DNA from: Tersicoccus sp. Bi-70
GTDB lineage: Bacteria > Actinomycetota > Actinomycetes > Actinomycetales > Micrococcaceae
Length of the DNA stretch: 64,000 nucleotides
NCBI RefSeq assembly: GCF_001968825.1
Contig: NZ_MIEU01000016.1
Coordinates: forward strand, 372,001 to 436,000
Direction of reading: 5' to 3'
This document shows, piece after piece, positions 33,477 through 43,114 of the stretch. Numbering within the stretch: the first letter of the stretch is position 1; each line of letters opens with the position of its first letter. Below the pieces are notes generated by a model. That model saw only the letters and a program-made list of their open reading frames with translations, did no database searches and was not told where the DNA came from. The position numbers and the translations under genes are program-made.

Positions 33477-34703
33477 ATGGACAGACCTGTGATCGGAGTG
33501 GTGGGCGGCGGCCAGCTGGCGCGGATGATGGCGCCCCCGGCGACGGAGCTGGGGATCGAGCTGCGCGTGCTCGCCACGTCGGCCGACGAGTGCGCCGTCG
33601 CCGCGGTGCGCACGTTCGAGATCGGCGACCACCGGGACCTGGACGCCCTGCGCCGGTTCGCGGCCGACGTCGACATCCTCACCTTCGACCACGAGCACGT
33701 GCCCACCGAGCACCTGCGGGCCCTGATCGCCGACGGCGTGTCCGTGCACCCGGGCCCCGACGCCCTCGTCAACGCGCAGGACAAGCTCGTGATGCGGGCG
33801 GCCGTGGACCGGCTCGGCCTGCCCAACCCCGCCTGGGCCGCCGTCGACGACGTCGACGCCCTGATCGCCTTCGGGGACGCGACCGGCTGGCCGGTGATCC
33901 TCAAGACCCCCCGTGGTGGGTACGACGGCAAGGGCGTCCGCGTGATCGACGACGCCGACGCCGCCCGCGACGCCGCCGACTGGTTCGCTGATTCCTCGGT
34001 CGGGGGCGGCCCGCTGCTCGCCGAGGAGAAGGTCCCGTTCAGCCGCGAGCTCTCCGCCCTGCTGGCGCGGACGCCGTCCGGCGCGATCGCGTCCTGGCCG
34101 GTCGTCGAGAGCATCCAGGTGGCCGGCGTGTGCGACGAGGTGATCGCCCCCGCGCCCGACCTCGATCCCGCCGTCGCGGCCGCCGCGAGTGACGCCGCCC
34201 GGACGCTGGCCGCCGAGCTCGGCGTCACCGGCGTCCTCGCCGTCGAACTGTTCGAGACGCCCGGTGTCGGCCCCGGCTTCGCCGTCAACGAGCTCGCCAT
34301 GCGCCCGCACAACAGCGGCCACTGGACCATGGACGGCAGCGTCACCAGCCAGTTCGAACAGCACCTGCGCGCCGTGCTCGACCTGCCGCTGGGCGCGACC
34401 GACGTCGTCGGTGCCGCCGCGGTGATGAAGAACGTGCTCGGCGGCGCCAACCCCGACCTCTTCGCCGTCTACCCGCAGGTGATGGCGGACGCCCCGGCGG
34501 TCAAGGTGCACACCTACGGCAAGGGCGTGCGTCCGGGCCGGAAGATCGGTCACGTCAACGCCGTCGCCCCCACCGCGGCAGACCTGCCGGCCGTGCGGAG
34601 GGCCGCCGAGGACGCGGCACGCACCCTGGCCGACGGCTCGCCGTCCCCCGATGCCGCGTCCGGCCGGCCTGACGCCGTCACCACCACCGGAGGATCCCGA
34701 TGA
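33477..34703 (+). CDS. purK: N5-carboxyaminoimidazole ribonucleotide synthase
   Basis: ATP-grasp enzyme of purine synthesis that carboxylates AIR to N5-CAIR with bicarbonate and ATP. Of 408 residues, the N-terminal nucleotide fold is [23 protein letters not shown] follows, then [20 protein letters not shown]. The glycine-rich ATP-grasp loop is [13 protein letters not shown] (about 142-154). The C-terminal block [20 protein letters not shown] and [10 protein letters not shown] are family signatures. Leaderless ATG at 33477. The stop overlaps purE by 4 nt (ATGA), so the two successive pathway enzymes are made from one coupled message. Confidence 0.97.
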   Translation: MDRPVIGVVGGGQLARMMAPPATELGIELRVLATSADECAVAAVRTFEIGDHRDLDALRRFAADVDILTFDHEHVPTEHLRALIADGVSVHPGPDALVNAQDKLVMRAAVDRLGLPNPAWAAVDDVDALIAFGDATGWPVILKTPRGGYDGKGVRVIDDADAARDAADWFADSSVGGGPLLAEEKVPFSRELSALLARTPSGAIASWPVVESIQVAGVCDEVIAPAPDLDPAVAAAASDAARTLAAELGVTGVLAVELFETPGVGPGFAVNELAMRPHNSGHWTMDGSVTSQFEQHLRAVLDLPLGATDVVGAAAVMKNVLGGANPDLFAVYPQVMADAPAVKVHTYGKGVRPGRKIGHVNAVAPTAADLPAVRRAAEDAARTLADGSPSPDAASGRPDAVTTTGGSR

Positions 34704-35254
34704 CCGCCACCACACCGTCCCCGTCGCCCGGCGCGCTCGTCGGCGTCGTCATGGGGTCGGACTCCGACTGGCCCGTGATGCGTGCCGCGGCCGGGGCCCT
34801 GGACGAGTTCGGCATCCCGTACGAGGCGGACGTCGTCTCCGCCCACCGGATGCCGGAGGACATGATCGCGTACGGGCGGGAGGCCGCCGGCCGCGGCCTG
34901 CGCATCATCATCGCCGGGGCCGGGGGCGCCGCCCACCTGCCGGGCATGCTCGCCGCGGTCACCCCGCTGCCGGTGATCGGGGTGCCCGTGCCGCTGAAGA
35001 CCCTCGACGGCATGGACTCCCTGCTCTCCATCGTCCAGATGCCCGCGGGCGTCCCGGTGGCGACCGTCTCGATCGGTGGTGCGCGGAACGCCGGACTGCT
35101 GGCCGCCCGCATCCTCGGCGCGGGGACGGACGAGCACGCCGCCCGGCTGCGCGAGGACTTGACGCGTTTCGCCGCGGACCTGCGCGCGAGCGCGATGGCC
35201 AAGGGCGAGAAGCTGCGTGGCGAGCTGGGGACGGGCGCCCGGGATGACGGCTGA
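34700..35254 (+). CDS. purE: N5-carboxyaminoimidazole ribonucleotide mutase
   Basis: Converts N5-CAIR to CAIR, the step after PurK. Of 184 residues, the class I PurE signature [10 protein letters not shown] is at about 17-26. [11 protein letters not shown] follows, then [15 protein letters not shown] and the C-terminal [22 protein letters not shown]. The catalytic His lies in SAHRMP. ATG 34700 overlaps purK, with GGAGGA just upstream. manA begins 69 nt later in the same direction. Confidence 0.97.
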   Translation: MTATTPSPSPGALVGVVMGSDSDWPVMRAAAGALDEFGIPYEADVVSAHRMPEDMIAYGREAAGRGLRIIIAGAGGAAHLPGMLAAVTPLPVIGVPVPLKTLDGMDSLLSIVQMPAGVPVATVSIGGARNAGLLAARILGAGTDEHAARLREDLTRFAADLRASAMAKGEKLRGELGTGARDDG

Positions 35255-35323
35255 ACGCCGTGACTCCAGCCCGTACCGCTGCGCCGACGCTGAGCCCGTC
35301 CATGTCGACCTGAAGGAGCGCCC

Positions 35324-36658
35324 GTGTTCCGCCTGACCAGCACCATCCGGCCCTACGCGTGGGGGTCGACGACGGCGATCGCCACCCTGCTCGGTCGCGA
35401 GCCCTCCGGGGATCCCGAGGCGGAGCTGTGGCTCGGCGCCCACCCCGACTCGCCCTCGGTGATCGCCCCCGGTGAGCCCGCCGCGGGGGCACGGCTGGAC
35501 GACGTGATCGCCGAGGAGCCCGGTGCCACCCTCGGGACCGCCGCCGCCGAGCGCTTCGACGGGCGGCTGCCGTTCCTCATGAAAGTCCTGGCCGCCGGCG
35601 CCCCCCTGTCCCTGCAGGTGCACCCGACGATCGAGCAGGCCGAGGCCGGGTACGCCGCCGAGGACGAGGCCGGCGTGGCGCGCGACGCATCCGAGCGGAA
35701 CTACCGGGACCGCAACCACAAGCCCGAGATGATCTACGCCCTGAGCGACTTCGCGGCGCTGAGCGGATTCCGGGACCCCGCGGCGACCGCGGGACTGCTG
35801 CGCGAGGCGATCGCCATGCTCACGGGCGACGCAGGATCCGGCGCTGAGGGTTCCGGCGCTCAAGGGGCCGGAGTACGTCTGCTCGCCGAGCTCGCCGACC
35901 TGCTGGAGGCGGAGGCCCCGTCGTCCGGCGCCGGAGCCTCCGGCACGGACGAGGACCCCCGCCTGCGGCAGGCCTTCGCCCTCGTCTTCGACCGGCGCGA
36001 GGACGCGGCACTGTCCGCCGAGGCACTCGCCGGCCTCGCCCCGGGATCGATGTCGGGCGTCGTGTCCCCCGCCACGGCGATCTCGATCGCCACCGCCGCA
36101 GACCTGCAGGAGCGCTACCCCGGCGACCCGGGCGTCATCGTCTCCCTGCTGCTCAACCGCGTCAGTCTGCTGCCCGGCGAGGCGCTGTACCTGCCGGCCG
36201 GCAACGTGCACGCGTACCTGTCCGGGCTCGGCATCGAGGTGATGGCCACGTCGGACAACGTGCTGCGGGGCGGTCTGACGAGCAAGCACGTCGACGTGCC
36301 GGAACTGCTGAAGACCGTGCGGTTCGCCGCCCTCGGCGTCCCGGAGCTGCCCGCGGTGGAGACCGAATGGGGGCAGCGCGTGTTCGCTCCCCCGTTCGAC
36401 GAGTTCGCCCTGCAGGTCCTCGACTTCCGTGGCGGTACCGGGGACGGCTCGACCAGCGACGACGTGCCCGTCCTGCAGCACGGCCCGGTCCTCGTCCTCG
36501 TCACCGACGGCGCGCTCGTGCTGGACTCGCCGAACGGGTCGCTGCGGGTGGCACGGGGGGACGCGGTGTTCATCCCGGCCGCCGAGGCACCCGTGATGGC
36601 GCGGGCGGCAGAGCCCGGCACGCGAGCCTTTGCAGCGACGGTCGCCCGGGAGCTCTGA
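35324..36658 (+). CDS. manA: Mannose-6-phosphate isomerase, class I
   Basis: Zinc enzyme that interconverts fructose-6-P and mannose-6-P, supplying GDP-mannose for glycans and for protein O-mannosylation. Of 444 residues, the N-terminal NTIRPYAWGS-type motif is here TSTIRPYAWGS. Metal ligands lie in SLQVHPT (about 98-104) and NHKPEMIYAL (about 133-142). The second His is in YLPAGNVHAYLSG. A Gly/Ser-rich in-frame segment (GSGAEGSGAQGAG, about 169-181) is an insertion. The start is GTG 35324 with AAGGAG 5 nt upstream. A small hairpin and a triple repeat follow the stop. Confidence 0.95.
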   Translation: MFRLTSTIRPYAWGSTTAIATLLGREPSGDPEAELWLGAHPDSPSVIAPGEPAAGARLDDVIAEEPGATLGTAAAERFDGRLPFLMKVLAAGAPLSLQVHPTIEQAEAGYAAEDEAGVARDASERNYRDRNHKPEMIYALSDFAALSGFRDPAATAGLLREAIAMLTGDAGSGAEGSGAQGAGVRLLAELADLLEAEAPSSGAGASGTDEDPRLRQAFALVFDRREDAALSAEALAGLAPGSMSGVVSPATAISIATAADLQERYPGDPGVIVSLLLNRVSLLPGEALYLPAGNVHAYLSGLGIEVMATSDNVLRGGLTSKHVDVPELLKTVRFAALGVPELPAVETEWGQRVFAPPFDEFALQVLDFRGGTGDGSTSDDVPVLQHGPVLVLVTDGALVLDSPNGSLRVARGDAVFIPAAEAPVMARAAEPGTRAFAATVAREL

Positions 36659-36671
36659 GCGGGAACCGGCT

Positions 36672-36794
36672 GAGTCAGCGGGTCCCGCCCGAAAGCGGGC
36701 CTCTTTGAGGTTGAGCTAGCGGTTCCCGCCCCAATGCGGTGCCCCTCCTACCCGAGTCAGCGGTTCCCGTCCCAAAGCGCTGCTCTTTGAGCAC
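36672..36794. repeat. three tandem 41-bp imperfect repeats
   Basis: Units start at 36672, 36713 and 36754, each 41 bp, each opening GAGTCAGCGG or GAGCTAGCGG and sharing GTTCCCG(C/T)CC. Unit 1 contains a small GCCCG-AAAG-CGGGC hairpin followed by CTCTTT, which could end manA transcription. Inverted partial copies flank the array: GCGGGAACCG at 36659-36668 and CCGCTGACTC at 36811-36820. Confidence 0.75.
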
Positions 36795-36922
36795 GTGTTC
36801 CGGGCGCTGACCGCTGACTCACGCGAGCGGCGACAGCGAGACTGCGGCACTGCCGGGGTGCCCGTCACCCCCGCGGTCCGGCCCGGTGAATTCTGTCGGT
36901 GGCGGCGTCCACGATGGGCGCC

Positions 36923-37393
36923 ATGACGGATACCCTGCTCGACGCTCCCGCTCCCCACACCGCCCCCGGCATCCTGCGTGCTCCGACCCCCTCGAGCGGC
37001 CGGTCGGAGCCTCCGCTGCCGGTCCGACCGCCGAGCCGTGCGGGGAACGGCACGACGGCGCGGGACCGGTTGGCGATCGCGACGCTGATGGGCGTGGCCT
37101 CCCGGCATGCGAGCCGCCGCGACGTCGCGTTCGAGGACGCCGCCGCCGAGGTACGTCGTGCGGCCGACGGTCGGGCCGACCTGCTCGGTGAGGCCGCCGG
37201 CGTGTTCGCGGCGATGGGCCGGGCCGACGCCGCCGCCTGGTACGCGAATGCCGCCGCCCACCTGTGCATCGCGGCGGACGGGGACCCCGACGTCGCCCGC
37301 GGCCAGGTGGATGCGGTCACCGCCCGGCTGTCGGCACCCCGGCGCGGCGTCGCGGGTGGCCCGCCCACCCACGCTCGAGGAGGTGGCCGGTGA
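36923..37393 (+). CDS. Hypothetical protein, Ala-rich
   Basis: 156 residues from ATG 36923. The first ~45 residues are Pro/Ser/Thr-rich. The rest is an Ala-rich helical domain (DRLAIATLMGVASRH, VAFEDAAAEVRRAADGRADLLGEAAGVF, AAAWYANAAAHLCIAADGD). No domain is recognised. Third codon positions are strongly G/C, supporting a real gene. A CACGAT hexamer 7 nt before the ATG is a weak leaderless promoter; a GTG at 36899 is an alternative start. The C-terminus runs up to the convergent FemX-like gene. Confidence 0.6.
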   Translation: MTDTLLDAPAPHTAPGILRAPTPSSGRSEPPLPVRPPSRAGNGTTARDRLAIATLMGVASRHASRRDVAFEDAAAEVRRAADGRADLLGEAAGVFAAMGRADAAAWYANAAAHLCIAADGDPDVARGQVDAVTARLSAPRRGVAGGPPTHARGGGR

Positions 37394-37428
37394 GCCCGGG
37401 CGGGATCACCCCACCAGCACGGAGGCGG

Positions 37429-38577
37429 TCACTCGCCGGGACGCGAGCCTCGCGAGCGCACCCGGGCGATGACCGACCGGGCCGCGGGCAGAGCGCCACC
37501 GGCCACACGGCGGGCGGCCGGGACGGCCCCGGCCAGCGCGGCCTTCGCGGCGGGCCGGGCCCGGGTGACGACCTTCCGCGCGAGCGGCATCGCCCGCGCG
37601 TAGACCGGGTACAGCGGCGAGAGCGGCAGCTCCCACGTGCCCGTGAGCTGGTCCTCGTGCTGCGCGAACTGCTTCTTGAAGTCCGAGATGCCGTCGTTGA
37701 GCAGCCCGTTGAGGTCGTACCGGGTGCACCCGTCGGCCTTCATCTCGGTGAACGCCGCCCACTTGACGCCGTAGTTCGCCCGCGCCTTCTGCCCGGCCGG
37801 GGACACGCCACCGTAGAGCTCGAACGCGGTGGAACCGCTGCGGGCGATCCACACGAACGCGATCGGCTCCCCGCCGTCGAAGGCGGCCACGATCGGCGAG
37901 TTCTCGCCGAGGAAGCGCCAGATGTCGCGGTAGTAGTCGTCGCTGTGGATCCCGAAGCCGGCGCGGGCCGCGGTGTCGCGATAGAGGGAGAGGATCTTCT
38001 CGAGTTCGGCCTCGGTGGCGATCCGGCGGAACTCGAGGTCGCTGCGCAGGTTCTTGCGGACGTTGGCCCGGGTGGTGCGGTGCATCGCGGCCATCAGGTC
38101 GTCCTCACTGCGGGTGAGGTCGAGGATGAGGGTACGCGGGATGAGGATCGTGGTGTCGGTGCGGTGGAACCCGGCCGCCGTCAGGCGCGCCTCCCCTGCC
38201 GATCCGGCCTCCCAGTCGGGCTCGACGACGAGGGCGACGGAGCCGCGGGTGGCCTTGACGTGGGCGGCGACGGCCTCCAGCACCTCGGCCGCGTGTTCCG
38301 GGTCTCCCACCGGCCCGCGGGAGACATAGGCGAGGGAGCGCAGGGGCCACGGCAGCGACCGGTAGGCCACCTCGGCGGCACCGTACGTGGCGGCGGAACC
38401 GGCACCGAGCTCGGCCGCGGGGTCGGTGACGAGCAGCCGCTCGACCTCCCAGCCGTGGGCGGCCTTGACCTCGCCCCAGCCCCACAGCTGCAGCGGGTGA
38501 CCGCCGAGCGCCTCGACGGCCGCGTCCCACGCGGTCCGGTCGTCGATCGGGGTGACGGTCGCGCGGTTCTGGCTCAC
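37429..38577 (-). CDS. FemABX-family aminoacyltransferase (peptidoglycan interpeptide bridge)
   Basis: FemABX/lipid II aminoacyltransferase: uses aminoacyl-tRNA to add residues to the peptidoglycan stem peptide, making interpeptide bridges at the inner membrane face. The 382 residues hold two GNAT-like subdomains: HPLQLWGWGEVKAAHGW with YVSRGPVG, and LMAAMHRTTRANVRKNLRSDL with the highly conserved YGGVSPAGQKARANYGVKWAA and DLNGLLNDGISDFKKQFA. A basic Ala/Arg-rich tail of ~55 residues may bind RNA or membrane. The start is GTG 38577 with AGGAGA upstream; TAGGCT at 38636-38641 is a likely -10. Micrococcales commonly have interpeptide bridges; which residue is added cannot be read here. Confidence 0.88.
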   Translation of the reverse strand: MSQNRATVTPIDDRTAWDAAVEALGGHPLQLWGWGEVKAAHGWEVERLLVTDPAAELGAGSAATYGAAEVAYRSLPWPLRSLAYVSRGPVGDPEHAAEVLEAVAAHVKATRGSVALVVEPDWEAGSAGEARLTAAGFHRTDTTILIPRTLILDLTRSEDDLMAAMHRTTRANVRKNLRSDLEFRRIATEAELEKILSLYRDTAARAGFGIHSDDYYRDIWRFLGENSPIVAAFDGGEPIAFVWIARSGSTAFELYGGVSPAGQKARANYGVKWAAFTEMKADGCTRYDLNGLLNDGISDFKKQFAQHEDQLTGTWELPLSPLYPVYARAMPLARKVVTRARPAAKAALAGAVPAARRVAGGALPAARSVIARVRSRGSRPGE

Positions 38578-38742
38578 TGCTCTCCTGGCGGGCTCGGCGG
38601 AACGGCGGCCCCGCAGGGCCGCCCGGGCGGCATCCAGCCTATGTCACGCCGGACGACGACGGAGGAACACCCGCCCGGTCAACGAGCCGACCCGACAGCG
38701 GGCCGGTTCGACGAGCCGCACCGCACCGGCCTCACCGTCGGC

Positions 38743-39894
38743 TCAGCGGGCGTAGTCCGTCCACTTCTCGGCCTGGTGCTCCGCCTCGACGAACCGGATG
38801 GTGCCGGACTTCGAGCGCATCACGATCGACTGGGTACGGACGGTGGTGTTGCTGTAGCGCACACCGCTCAGCAGGTCGCCGTTGGTGATGCCGGTAGCCG
38901 CGAAGTAGCAGTTGTCGCTGGTGACCAGGTCGTCGGTCAGCAGCACGGCGTCGAGGTCGTGCCCGGCGTCGATCGCCTTCTGCCGCTCCTCGTCACTGGT
39001 CGGGTGCAGCCGGCCCTGGATCGCGCCGCCGAGCGTCTTGAGCGCGCACGCGGCGACGATGCCCTCCGGGGTGCCGCCGACGCCCATCAGGGCGTCCACG
39101 CCGGTGCCCTCGCGGGCCGCGGCGATCGCGCCGGCGACGTCGCCGTCGACGATGAACTTGGTGCGAGCACCCGCGTCGCGGATCTCCTTGACCAGCGGCT
39201 TGTGCCGCTCCCGGTCCAGGACCATGACGGTGACCTGGCTGATGCTCTTGCCCAGGGACTTGGCGATCAGGTGCAGGTTCTGCTTGACGGGCAGCCGCAG
39301 GTCGACCATCTCGGCGGCCTCAGGCCCGGTGACGAGCTTGTCCATGTAGAACACGGCGGACGGGTCGTACATGGAGCCGCGCTCGGCGACGGCGAGCACC
39401 GCGAGGGCGTTGTCCATGCCCAGCGCGGTGAGCCGGGTGCCGTCGATCGGGTCGACGGCGACGTCGACCTCGGGGCCGGTGCCGTCACCGACGCGCTCTC
39501 CGTTGAAGAGCATCGGCGCCTCGTCCTTCTCGCCCTCGCCGATCACGACGACGCCGTTGAACCGGACGGAGTGGAGGAAGGCGCGCATCGCGTCCACGGC
39601 GGCGCCGTCGGCCTTGTTCTTGTCGCCGTTGCCGACCCAGAACCCGCCGGCGATGGCCGCGGCCTCGGTCACGCGGACCAGCTCGAGGGCGAGGTTGCGG
39701 TCCGGCTCGCGGTCCGAGGTGGCGAGCGTCGGGGAGAGCTCGGAGAACCGGTTCTCCGCGTGGTGCGGCTGGGAGAGAGCCTCGACGACCGAGGGGGCGA
39801 CATCGGCCGGCGTCTGCGGCGCACCGGCGGAGCCGTCACCGGATCCGCCCGTCACGGGTGCGGGCGTCGACGTATCGGTGGTCTTCTCGGACAC
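38743..39894 (-). CDS. glpX: Fructose-1,6-bisphosphatase class II
   Basis: Gluconeogenic enzyme hydrolysing fructose-1,6-bisphosphate. Of 383 residues, RNLALELVRVTEAAAIA is followed by GEGEKDEAPML and the metal/phosphate motif VAVDPIDGTRLTALG. KFIVDGDVAGAIAAA and GGTPEGIVAACALK complete the GlpX pattern. A ~35-residue Thr/Pro/Gly-rich N-terminal extension precedes the domain. The start is GTG 39894 with GAGGT 4 nt upstream; TAGGAT at 39949-39954 is a likely -10. It is divergent from DUF4245, as in mycobacteria (Rv1099c/Rv1100, from memory). Confidence 0.96.
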   Translation of the reverse strand: MSEKTTDTSTPAPVTGGSGDGSAGAPQTPADVAPSVVEALSQPHHAENRFSELSPTLATSDREPDRNLALELVRVTEAAAIAGGFWVGNGDKNKADGAAVDAMRAFLHSVRFNGVVVIGEGEKDEAPMLFNGERVGDGTGPEVDVAVDPIDGTRLTALGMDNALAVLAVAERGSMYDPSAVFYMDKLVTGPEAAEMVDLRLPVKQNLHLIAKSLGKSISQVTVMVLDRERHKPLVKEIRDAGARTKFIVDGDVAGAIAAAREGTGVDALMGVGGTPEGIVAACALKTLGGAIQGRLHPTSDEERQKAIDAGHDLDAVLLTDDLVTSDNCYFAATGITNGDLLSGVRYSNTTVRTQSIVMRSKSGTIRFVEAEHQAEKWTDYAR

Positions 39895-40034
39895 GGTGAC
39901 CTCATCTTCGAGTTTCGGGAATGCCGAACGTGCTGCGCGGACGGTTCGATCCTACCCACGGGGCCCGTTCCGGCGGCTTCCGTGACGGCGCCCGACGGCC
40001 GGCCGCGGGCCCCCGATGCGGCAGGATGGAGGGT

Positions 40035-40709
40035 GTGAGCTCCCCCGACCCGGCCCCCTCCACGACCCCGCGCGACCCCGCGGTCCTCAGCGCCGCGCAG
40101 GCCAAGCGGATGCGCTCCTCGATCACCGGCCTGCTGATCGCGCTGGCCGTGACGCTGGCGGTCATCATTCCCGTGCTGCTGTTCAGCCCGGGGCAGCGGG
40201 CGGAGACCTACCGGCCGGCCGTCGACGTCTCCGGGATCGCCGCCCAGGCCGCTGCCGCCGCGGGATTCCGCCCCGTCTCGGTGATGCCCCCGGGCTGGAG
40301 CGCGAACTACGCCCGGTTCAATGCCGGCACCACGACGGGCGTGCCGAACTGGGAGGTCGGCTACGTCAGCGGCGACCAGCAGTTCATCGCCCTCACCCAG
40401 GCCGCCGCGCGTCGGGCCAACCCCACCTGGGTCGCCCAGGTGACGGACAACGCGCCGGTCACCTCGGACCGGACCGTCGCCGGGCAACGGTTCGAGCTGC
40501 GGGACAAGGCCGGCACCAAGTCGCTGATCGCCACGATCGGCGGGTCCACCGTCGTGCTGCGCGGGCAGGCCTCCGACGCCGCGCTGACCACTCTCGCCGC
40601 CGCCGTCGTGGACGACCTGCGGGGCAACGGCACGAGCACGCCGTCAGGAACCACCACAGGCACGTCGAGCACGCCGGCCGCCTCGCCGTCGTCCTCCCCC
40701 ACGCCTTGA
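40035..40709 (+). CDS. DUF4245 membrane-anchored protein
   Basis: 224 residues. A short cytoplasmic segment (AAQAKRMRSSI) precedes one membrane helix at about 35-55 (GLLIALAVTLAVIIPVLLF). The outer beta-rich domain contains GFRPVSVMPPGWSANYARF, WEVGYVSGDQQFIALTQ and GSTVVLRGQAS, conserved in DUF4245. The Ser/Thr/Pro tail is a plausible O-glycosylation site. The start is GTG 40035; a CAGGAT hexamer lies 7 nt upstream and GGAGGG lies between them. Function is unknown. It is divergent from glpX and followed by carbonic anhydrase and fumC. Confidence 0.85.
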   Translation: MSSPDPAPSTTPRDPAVLSAAQAKRMRSSITGLLIALAVTLAVIIPVLLFSPGQRAETYRPAVDVSGIAAQAAAAAGFRPVSVMPPGWSANYARFNAGTTTGVPNWEVGYVSGDQQFIALTQAAARRANPTWVAQVTDNAPVTSDRTVAGQRFELRDKAGTKSLIATIGGSTVVLRGQASDAALTTLAAAVVDDLRGNGTSTPSGTTTGTSSTPAASPSSSPTP

Positions 40710-40829
40710 CCGACCCGGCACTGGCCCCGGCACCAGCTCCTGCCCGCAGGCCGATCCCCGCGCCGACCGCACCCGTGCCGACCCCCACCGCGGTCCGTCA
40801 CACGATCCCGGCCGGCTCCGCCGACTCGA

Positions 40830-40835
40830 TATGCT
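40830..40835 (+). promoter_or_regulatory. leaderless -10 hexamer for carbonic anhydrase
   Basis: TATGCT, 7 nt, then GTG 40843. It selects this GTG over the in-frame ATG at 40831, which overlaps the hexamer. Confidence 0.55.
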
Positions 40836-40842
40836 GGCACGC

Positions 40843-41484
40843 GTGACTTCTTCCCCCAGTCCCGCCGCTCCGGTCGACCCCGCCGAGGCCTGGCAGCGAC
40901 TCGCGGACGGCAACCACCGGTTCGTCTCCGGGCAGTCGCGCCACCCCAACCAGAACGCCGCCCGGCGCTCCGCCCTCGTCAACGCGCAGCATCCGTTCGC
41001 CGTCATCTTCGGCTGCTCGGACTCGCGGCTGGCCGCGGAGATCATCTTCGACGTGGGCCTCGGTGACGTGTTCGTCGTCCGCACGGCCGGTCAGGTGATC
41101 GACGACGCCGTGCTCGGCTCCCTCGAGTACTCCGTCGCGGTCCTCGGCGTCCCCCTCATCGTCATCCTCGGCCACGACAGCTGCGGCGCCGTGACCGCGA
41201 CCCGCGACGCCGTCGACAGTGGCGAGATGCCCGCCGGCTTCATCCGCGACCTGGTCGAGCGGATCACGCCGTCCGTGCTGACGGCCAAACGCGAGGGTCA
41301 CGACGACCTGACCGGCATGATCGACGAGCACGTCCGCCAGACGGCGTCCCGGCTCGCCGACAGCTCCCGCGTCATCGCCGAGGCCGTCGAGGCCGGCCGC
41401 ACCGCCGTCGTCGGCGTCAGCTACCGCCTCGACGAGGGGACGGCCAGCGTCGTCTCCTCGACCACGCCGCTGACGACGGGCTGA
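40843..41484 (+). CDS. Beta-carbonic anhydrase
   Basis: Zinc enzyme interconverting CO2 and bicarbonate; bicarbonate also feeds PurK and carboxylases. Of 213 residues, the metal ligands are Cys 58 (GCSDSR), His 111 and Cys 114 (GHDSCGA). Asp 60 and Arg 62 form the conserved dyad, and [10 protein letters not shown] and [15 protein letters not shown] are typical. Leaderless GTG at 40843. fumC follows after 86 nt with its own ribosome site. Confidence 0.94.
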   Translation: MTSSPSPAAPVDPAEAWQRLADGNHRFVSGQSRHPNQNAARRSALVNAQHPFAVIFGCSDSRLAAEIIFDVGLGDVFVVRTAGQVIDDAVLGSLEYSVAVLGVPLIVILGHDSCGAVTATRDAVDSGEMPAGFIRDLVERITPSVLTAKREGHDDLTGMIDEHVRQTASRLADSSRVIAEAVEAGRTAVVGVSYRLDEGTASVVSSTTPLTTG

Positions 41485-41570
41485 CCGCCGCCGGCGGCCG
41501 CAGATCCGACCCGCCCGTTCACGACGACGTCGACCGGGCCACCACCCACCGCCACCACGAGGAGACACCG

Positions 41571-42986
41571 GTGTCCGACACCCCCGAGTACCGCATCGAA
41601 CACGACACGATGGGCGAGGTCCGCGTGCCGGTCAACGCCCTGTACCGGGCGCAGACCCAGCGGGCCGTCGAGAACTTCCCCATCTCCGGCAAGACGCTCG
41701 AGCGCAAGCACATCGAGGCGCTCGCCCAGATCAAGAAGGCCGCGGCCCGCGCGAACGCCGAGCTCGGCGTGCTCGACGGCGACCTGGCCGACGCGATCGC
41801 CGACGCCGCCGACCAGGTGGCCTCCGGTGCGTACGACGGCGACTTCCCCATCGACGTGTTCCAGACCGGTTCGGGCACCTCCTCGAACATGAACACCAAC
41901 GAGGTCATCGCCGAGCTCGCGACCCGCGCCCTCAAGGCCGCCGGCTCCGAGAAGACGGTCCACCCGAACGACCACGTCAACGCCTCGCAGTCCTCCAACG
42001 ACGTGTTCCCCACCTCGGTGCACGTCGCCGCGACCAGCGCCCTGCTGAACGACCTCATCCCGGCCCTGACCTACCTGGACGCGTCGCTCGGCCGCAAGGC
42101 CGCGGAGTTCAAGGACGTCGTCAAGTCCGGCCGCACCCACCTGATGGACGCCACCCCGGTGACCCTCGGCCAGGAGTTCGGCGGCTACGCCGCGCAGGTC
42201 CGTTACGGGATCGAGCGGATCGAGGCGTCGCTGCCGCGCGTCGCCGAGGTGCCGCTCGGCGGCACCGCCGTCGGCACCGGCATCAACACCCCGGCCGGCT
42301 TCCCGCAGAAGGTCATCGCGATCCTCGCCGAGGAGACCGCGCTGCCGCTGACCGAGGCCCGCAACCACTTCGAGGCGCAGGCCAACCGCGACGGGCTGAT
42401 CGAGGCCTCCGGCCAGCTGCGCAACATCGCCTACTCGCTGATCAAGATCAACAACGACCTGCGGTGGATGGGCTCGGGCCCCAACACGGGCCTCGGCGAG
42501 ATCGCCATCCCCGACCTGCAGCCGGGCTCGTCGATCATGCCGGGCAAGGTGAACCCGGTGATCTGCGAGGCCGCGATCCAGGTCGCCGCGCAGGTGATCG
42601 GCAACGACACGACCATCGCGCTCTCCTCGACCAACGGCGCCTTCGAGCTGAACGTCGGCATCCCGGTGATGGCCGCGAACCTGCTCGAGTCGATCCGCCT
42701 GCTCGCCAACACGGCGCGGGTGATGGCGGACAAGATGATCGACGGCATCGAGGCCAACGTCGACCGCGCCCGGTTCCTGGCCGAGGCGTCCCCGTCGATC
42801 GTGACGCCGCTGAACAAGTACATCGGCTACGAGAACGCGGCGAAGATCGCGAAGAAGGCCGTCGCCGAGGGCCTGACCGTCCGCGAGGCGACCGTGGCGC
42901 TCGGCTTCGTCGAGCGCGGCGAGGTCACCGAGGAGCAGCTGGACGCGGCGCTGGACGTGACGACGATGACCGGGCCGAACGCCTGA
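41571..42986 (+). CDS. fumC: Class II fumarate hydratase
   Basis: TCA-cycle enzyme hydrating fumarate to L-malate. The 471 residues have the superfamily signature [11 protein letters not shown] (about 317-327). They also show [48 protein letters not shown], the class [12 protein letters not shown] and the C-terminal [12 protein letters not shown]. The start is GTG 41571 with GAGGAGA 5 nt upstream. A strong hairpin follows 24 nt after the stop. Confidence 0.96.
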   Translation: MSDTPEYRIEHDTMGEVRVPVNALYRAQTQRAVENFPISGKTLERKHIEALAQIKKAAARANAELGVLDGDLADAIADAADQVASGAYDGDFPIDVFQTGSGTSSNMNTNEVIAELATRALKAAGSEKTVHPNDHVNASQSSNDVFPTSVHVAATSALLNDLIPALTYLDASLGRKAAEFKDVVKSGRTHLMDATPVTLGQEFGGYAAQVRYGIERIEASLPRVAEVPLGGTAVGTGINTPAGFPQKVIAILAEETALPLTEARNHFEAQANRDGLIEASGQLRNIAYSLIKINNDLRWMGSGPNTGLGEIAIPDLQPGSSIMPGKVNPVICEAAIQVAAQVIGNDTTIALSSTNGAFELNVGIPVMAANLLESIRLLANTARVMADKMIDGIEANVDRARFLAEASPSIVTPLNKYIGYENAAKIAKKAVAEGLTVREATVALGFVERGEVTEEQLDAALDVTTMTGPNA

Positions 42987-43009
42987 TCAGCACCCGCACC
43001 CACTCCGCC

Positions 43010-43041
43010 CGAACGGCGGCCGGTTCTCCGGCCGCCGTTCG
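43010..43041. terminator. bidirectional hairpin terminator after fumC
   Basis: 14-bp perfect stem (left arm CGAACGGCGGCCGG) with a TTCT loop, between convergent fumC and the NUDIX gene. Confidence 0.85.
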
Positions 43042-43114
43042 GCGTCCCGGGGAGGATGCCGACGCCTCACCGGGTGGGTGCTCAGTGCGGGTTGCTGCTC
43101 AGCCGGTCGCCCGA

